From: Salegentibacter sp.
Lineage (GTDB): Bacteria > Bacteroidota > Bacteroidia > Flavobacteriales > Flavobacteriaceae
Direction: 5' to 3'
NCBI GenBank assembly: GCA_024635815.1
Contig: JAGXIG010000096.1
Span: forward strand, 1-7,735
Length of the DNA: 7,735 nucleotides
Shown here: positions 6,115 through 7,735 of the stretch, one piece after another
Layout of the letters: every line of letters begins with the position of its first letter
Numbering within the stretch: the first letter of the stretch is position 1
Position numbers and translations under genes: made by a program
The notes under the pieces: generated by a model
Database searches by the model: none
What the model saw: the letters and a program-made list of their open reading frames with translations, nothing else
Told to the model about the DNA's origin: nothing

Positions 6115-6981
6115 ATGAAACCGATAAAATCCCATTTTGTGTTCACAAAGAGCCAACAAAATGGGATTTTTCTTTTGGTATGCATTATTATCTTACTTCA
6201 GGGAATCTATTATTTTTCTGATTTTTCTTCTGAAACTTCAGCTGAAGGCTTAACACCTGAAGAAATCGGAAATTTTCAGTCTCAGATAGATTCTATTAAA
6301 CTGGCCAGAGCGGAAGCAGATTCGGTGATAATTTTTCCTTTTAACCCAAATTATATAACAGATTTTAAAGGCTATACTTTGGGGATGAGTGTAGCCGAAA
6401 TAGATAAACTTCATCAATTTAGAGATAAAAATAAATGGATTAATTCTGCGAAAGATTTTCAGCAGGTTACCGGTGTTTCAGATTCTTTACTAGCGGTAAT
6501 TTCTCCCTATTTTAAATTTCCCGATTGGGTAATCGAAGCTGAAAGAGAAAAAGCGGAGACAAAACCTACTTCATCTTTCGCAGTTTCACATTTAAATAAA
6601 GCAACAGCGAAAGATTTGCAAAAGGTAAACGGAATAGGCGTGGTGCTGGCTAACCGCATTGTAAATTACAGAACTAAAATTGGAGGTTTCCGAAGTGAGA
6701 TTCAGTTAAAGGATATTTTTGGTTTAAATTATGATACCCGGGAAAAGCTTCAGCAACAATTTCGCATTTTTGAGAATAAAGATTTCAGTTTAATAAATAT
6801 TAATGAAGCGAAAGTTTTAGACCTTGTAGAAGTGCCTTATATTAAATATGAACTTGCCCGGGAGATTATAGATTACCGCCAGCTACACGAAGAAATCAAC
6901 TCTTTTGAAGAATTATCAAAAATAGAAAGTTTTCCTTCAGATAAAATCGATAGAATTCAATTATATTTGAGCTTAGATTGA
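6115..6981 (+). CDS. Membrane-anchored helix-hairpin-helix (ComEA-like) protein
   Basis: This 288-aa protein has a short N-terminal segment, one membrane helix (about 17-34) and three HhH modules in a row. The first is divergent (about 76-134, with YTLGMSVAEIDKLHQFR and FQQVTGVSDSLL). The second is a classic ComEA-type motif (159-218): HLNKATAKDLQKVNGIG, then ANRIVNYR and GGFRSEIQLKDIFGL. The third is about 227-286 (ININEAKVLDLVEVPYI and REIIDYRQ). HhH modules bind DNA backbone. In ComEA a similar anchored protein binds incoming DNA at the membrane, but these Bacteroidota proteins are not proven competence factors. The start is 13 bp after the symporter stop. The first codons (4-19) coincide with a terminator-like hairpin. 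I keep the ATG at 6115 because KSHFVF and QNGIF look like the N-terminus of related flavobacterial proteins as I remember them. Confidence 0.85.
   Translation: MKPIKSHFVFTKSQQNGIFLLVCIIILLQGIYYFSDFSSETSAEGLTPEEIGNFQSQIDSIKLARAEADSVIIFPFNPNYITDFKGYTLGMSVAEIDKLHQFRDKNKWINSAKDFQQVTGVSDSLLAVISPYFKFPDWVIEAEREKAETKPTSSFAVSHLNKATAKDLQKVNGIGVVLANRIVNYRTKIGGFRSEIQLKDIFGLNYDTREKLQQQFRIFENKDFSLININEAKVLDLVEVPYIKYELAREIIDYRQLHEEINSFEELSKIESFPSDKIDRIQLYLSLD
6126..6176 (+). terminator. Intrinsic-terminator-like hairpin inside the HhH gene start
   Basis: AAAATCCCATTTTGT (6126-6140) pairs perfectly over 15 bp with ACAAAATGGGATTTT (6156-6170). The loop is 15 nt, and the stem runs straight into TTTTTCTTTT (6167-6176). 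A CCC/GGG core in A/T arms followed by a T-run is the usual look of intrinsic terminators in this group. It begins 25 nt after the symporter stop, so it would end that transcript, yet it lies in codons 4-19 of the next gene. It could act as partial terminator or attenuator, or hinder translation. The structure is certain on paper; the activity is inferred. Confidence 0.6.
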
Positions 6982-7165
6982 TTATTCGGAAAATTAATCG
7001 TTTAAAATATTAGCTAATCGAATAAGCTTAGAATTAAAAATTGATTTTATTTTAGTAAACTTCCTCGGAGCAAGCCTAGGAGCTCCCGATATTTATCGGG
7101 ATAAATCTCGATTATCGAGTAAACCGGGAGTTTGCTTCCCTTCAGAATAAAAAAAAGAAATTAGC
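6982..7165. other. Intergenic region before the acyl-CoA dehydrogenase gene
   Basis: The first part (6982-7060) is AT-rich with small dyads: TTATTCG (6982-6988) pairs with CGAATAA (7019-7025), and ATTAGCTAAT (7009-7018) is a palindrome. The word AGCTTAGA occurs at 6970-6977 and again at 7025-7032. The second part (7061-7140) is a GC-richer structured repeat listed separately. The last 25 bases are A-rich and lead into the ATG at 7166. No gene and no consensus promoter were found. Confidence 0.5.
7061..7140. repeat. Structured multi-hairpin element, candidate dispersed repeat
   Basis: This 80-base block stands out from its AT-rich flanks and folds in several ways. GGAGC (7067-7071) pairs with GCTCC (7082-7086). 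CCCGATA (7085-7091) pairs with TATCGGG (7094-7100). CTCGAT (7107-7112) pairs with ATCGAG (7114-7119). An alternative long-range fold pairs CTCCCG (7083-7088) with CGGGAG (7125-7130) and GGAGCAA (7067-7073) with TTGCTTCC (7132-7139) with one bulge. No U-tract follows. The modular dyads and sharp edges suggest a REP- or MITE-like intergenic unit. It ends 25 bases before the acyl-CoA dehydrogenase start, so it could lie in that leader RNA. Confidence 0.5.
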
Positions 7166-7735
7166 ATGAACACAATGTATTTTACAGAGGAACACGAACT
7201 TTTTAGAAAAAGTTTTCAGGACTTTTTGAAAAAAGAAGTGGTGCCACATATCGAAAAATGGGAAAAATCTGGAACCATAGATCGCTTTATTTGGAAGAAA
7301 TTTGGTGAGATGGGCTATTTTGGCCTTAACCAACCGGAAGAATACGGCGGGATGGACCTTGATATTTTTTATACAGTAATCTTTCTTGAAGAACTTCAGA
7401 AAATAAACAGTGGCGGTTTCGCAGCTGCGATGTGGGCACACGCTTATTTAGCGATGACGCACGTAAATAAAGAAGGAGACGATGCAATTAAGAATAAATA
7501 CCTGGCGCCGAGTATAGAAGGCGATAAAATTGGCTGCCTTTGTATTACTGAACCTTTTGGTGGTTCTGATGTTGCCGGCATGCGTAGTACCGCGATTAAA
7601 AAAGGAGATAAATATATTCTTAACGGTTCCAAGACCTTTATTACAAACGGAGTGTATTCAGATTATTTGGTGATCGCGGCGAAAACCGATCCCGAAAAGG
7701 GAAATAAAGGAATGAGTATTTTTATTGTAGATAGG
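7166..7735 (+). CDS. Acyl-CoA dehydrogenase, 3' part cut by the window edge
   Basis: The frame is open from the ATG at 7166 to the window end and gives the first 190 residues. The family is usually about 380-400 residues, so roughly half is present. The N-terminal helical domain (about 4-120) includes FRKSFQDFLKKEVVPHIEKWE, KKFGEMGYFGLNQPEEYGG (45-62) and INSGGFAAAMWAHAYLA. The start of the middle beta domain carries the family signature CLCITEPFGGSDVAGMR (124-140), which contacts FAD and substrate, and NGSKTFITNG (153-162). The catalytic Glu would lie beyond the window. The enzyme forms the 2,3-double bond in acyl-CoA using FAD, in fatty-acid or branched amino-acid breakdown; chain length is not visible. 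An in-frame ATG at 7175 is an alternative start. The A-rich leader has no Shine-Dalgarno sequence, as for the other genes here. Confidence 0.93.
   Translation, partial: MNTMYFTEEHELFRKSFQDFLKKEVVPHIEKWEKSGTIDRFIWKKFGEMGYFGLNQPEEYGGMDLDIFYTVIFLEELQKINSGGFAAAMWAHAYLAMTHVNKEGDDAIKNKYLAPSIEGDKIGCLCITEPFGGSDVAGMRSTAIKKGDKYILNGSKTFITNGVYSDYLVIAAKTDPEKGNKGMSIFIVDR

Noticed and set aside
6175..6177. TTG (Leu21) as an alternative start of the HhH gene, after the hairpin
   Set aside because: It would keep the membrane helix but drop the KSHFVF...QNGIF segment, which looks like part of the family. The ATG at 6115 also has normal spacing after the symporter stop.
7142..7441. Minus-strand frame of 99 codons
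   Set aside because: It is antisense to the clear acyl-CoA dehydrogenase start; its Phe/Lys-rich content reflects the reverse complement of that gene.
7444..7632. Minus-strand frame of 62 codons
   Set aside because: It is also antisense to the acyl-CoA dehydrogenase signature region and has no recognisable content.

Overview
The window is AT-rich bacterial DNA that looks like a chromosomal stretch from Flavobacteriaceae (Bacteroidota), near the Gramella/Salegentibacter/Zunongwangia group. The evidence is the gene content: a DUF2851 protein next to a short PspC protein, a membrane-anchored triple helix-hairpin-helix (HhH) protein, and a SprB-type domain on a secreted N-terminus. The start regions are A/T-rich and almost lack Shine-Dalgarno sequences, and the intergenic hairpins are also of a kind common in this group. 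The genus is inference.

Layout. Positions 1-41 may hold the last codons of an upstream plus-strand gene. Positions 42-310 hold no gene but are dense in stem-loops. Two small membrane-protein genes (61 and 115 aa) follow on the minus strand, overlapping by ATGA. A secreted 184-aa protein of unknown function is also on the minus strand. It is divergent from a plus-strand run: an SGNH/GDSL esterase lipoprotein, DUF2851, PspC, a long Na+/alanine symporter (AGCS), and the HhH protein. After a structured intergenic repeat, the plus strand ends in the first 190 codons of an acyl-CoA dehydrogenase cut by the window edge.

How the genes relate. This is mostly housekeeping and accessory sequence, not one dedicated pathway. 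The esterase, DUF2851 and PspC genes are close enough (43 and 18 bp gaps) to share transcripts. The AGCS and HhH genes are 13 bp apart, but a terminator-like hairpin lies inside the first codons of the HhH gene, so readthrough is probably limited.

Most notable points: (1) the symporter carries a periplasmic SprB-like domain plus a lipoyl/biotinyl-like barrel without the modifiable lysine; (2) an intrinsic-terminator-like hairpin doubles as the coding start of the HhH gene; (3) DUF2851 has a histidine/acid-rich N-terminal core and a C-terminal cysteine cluster that suggest metal binding; (4) two intergenic stretches look like dispersed structured repeats. I saw no CRISPR array, tRNA, rRNA, transposase or phage gene.
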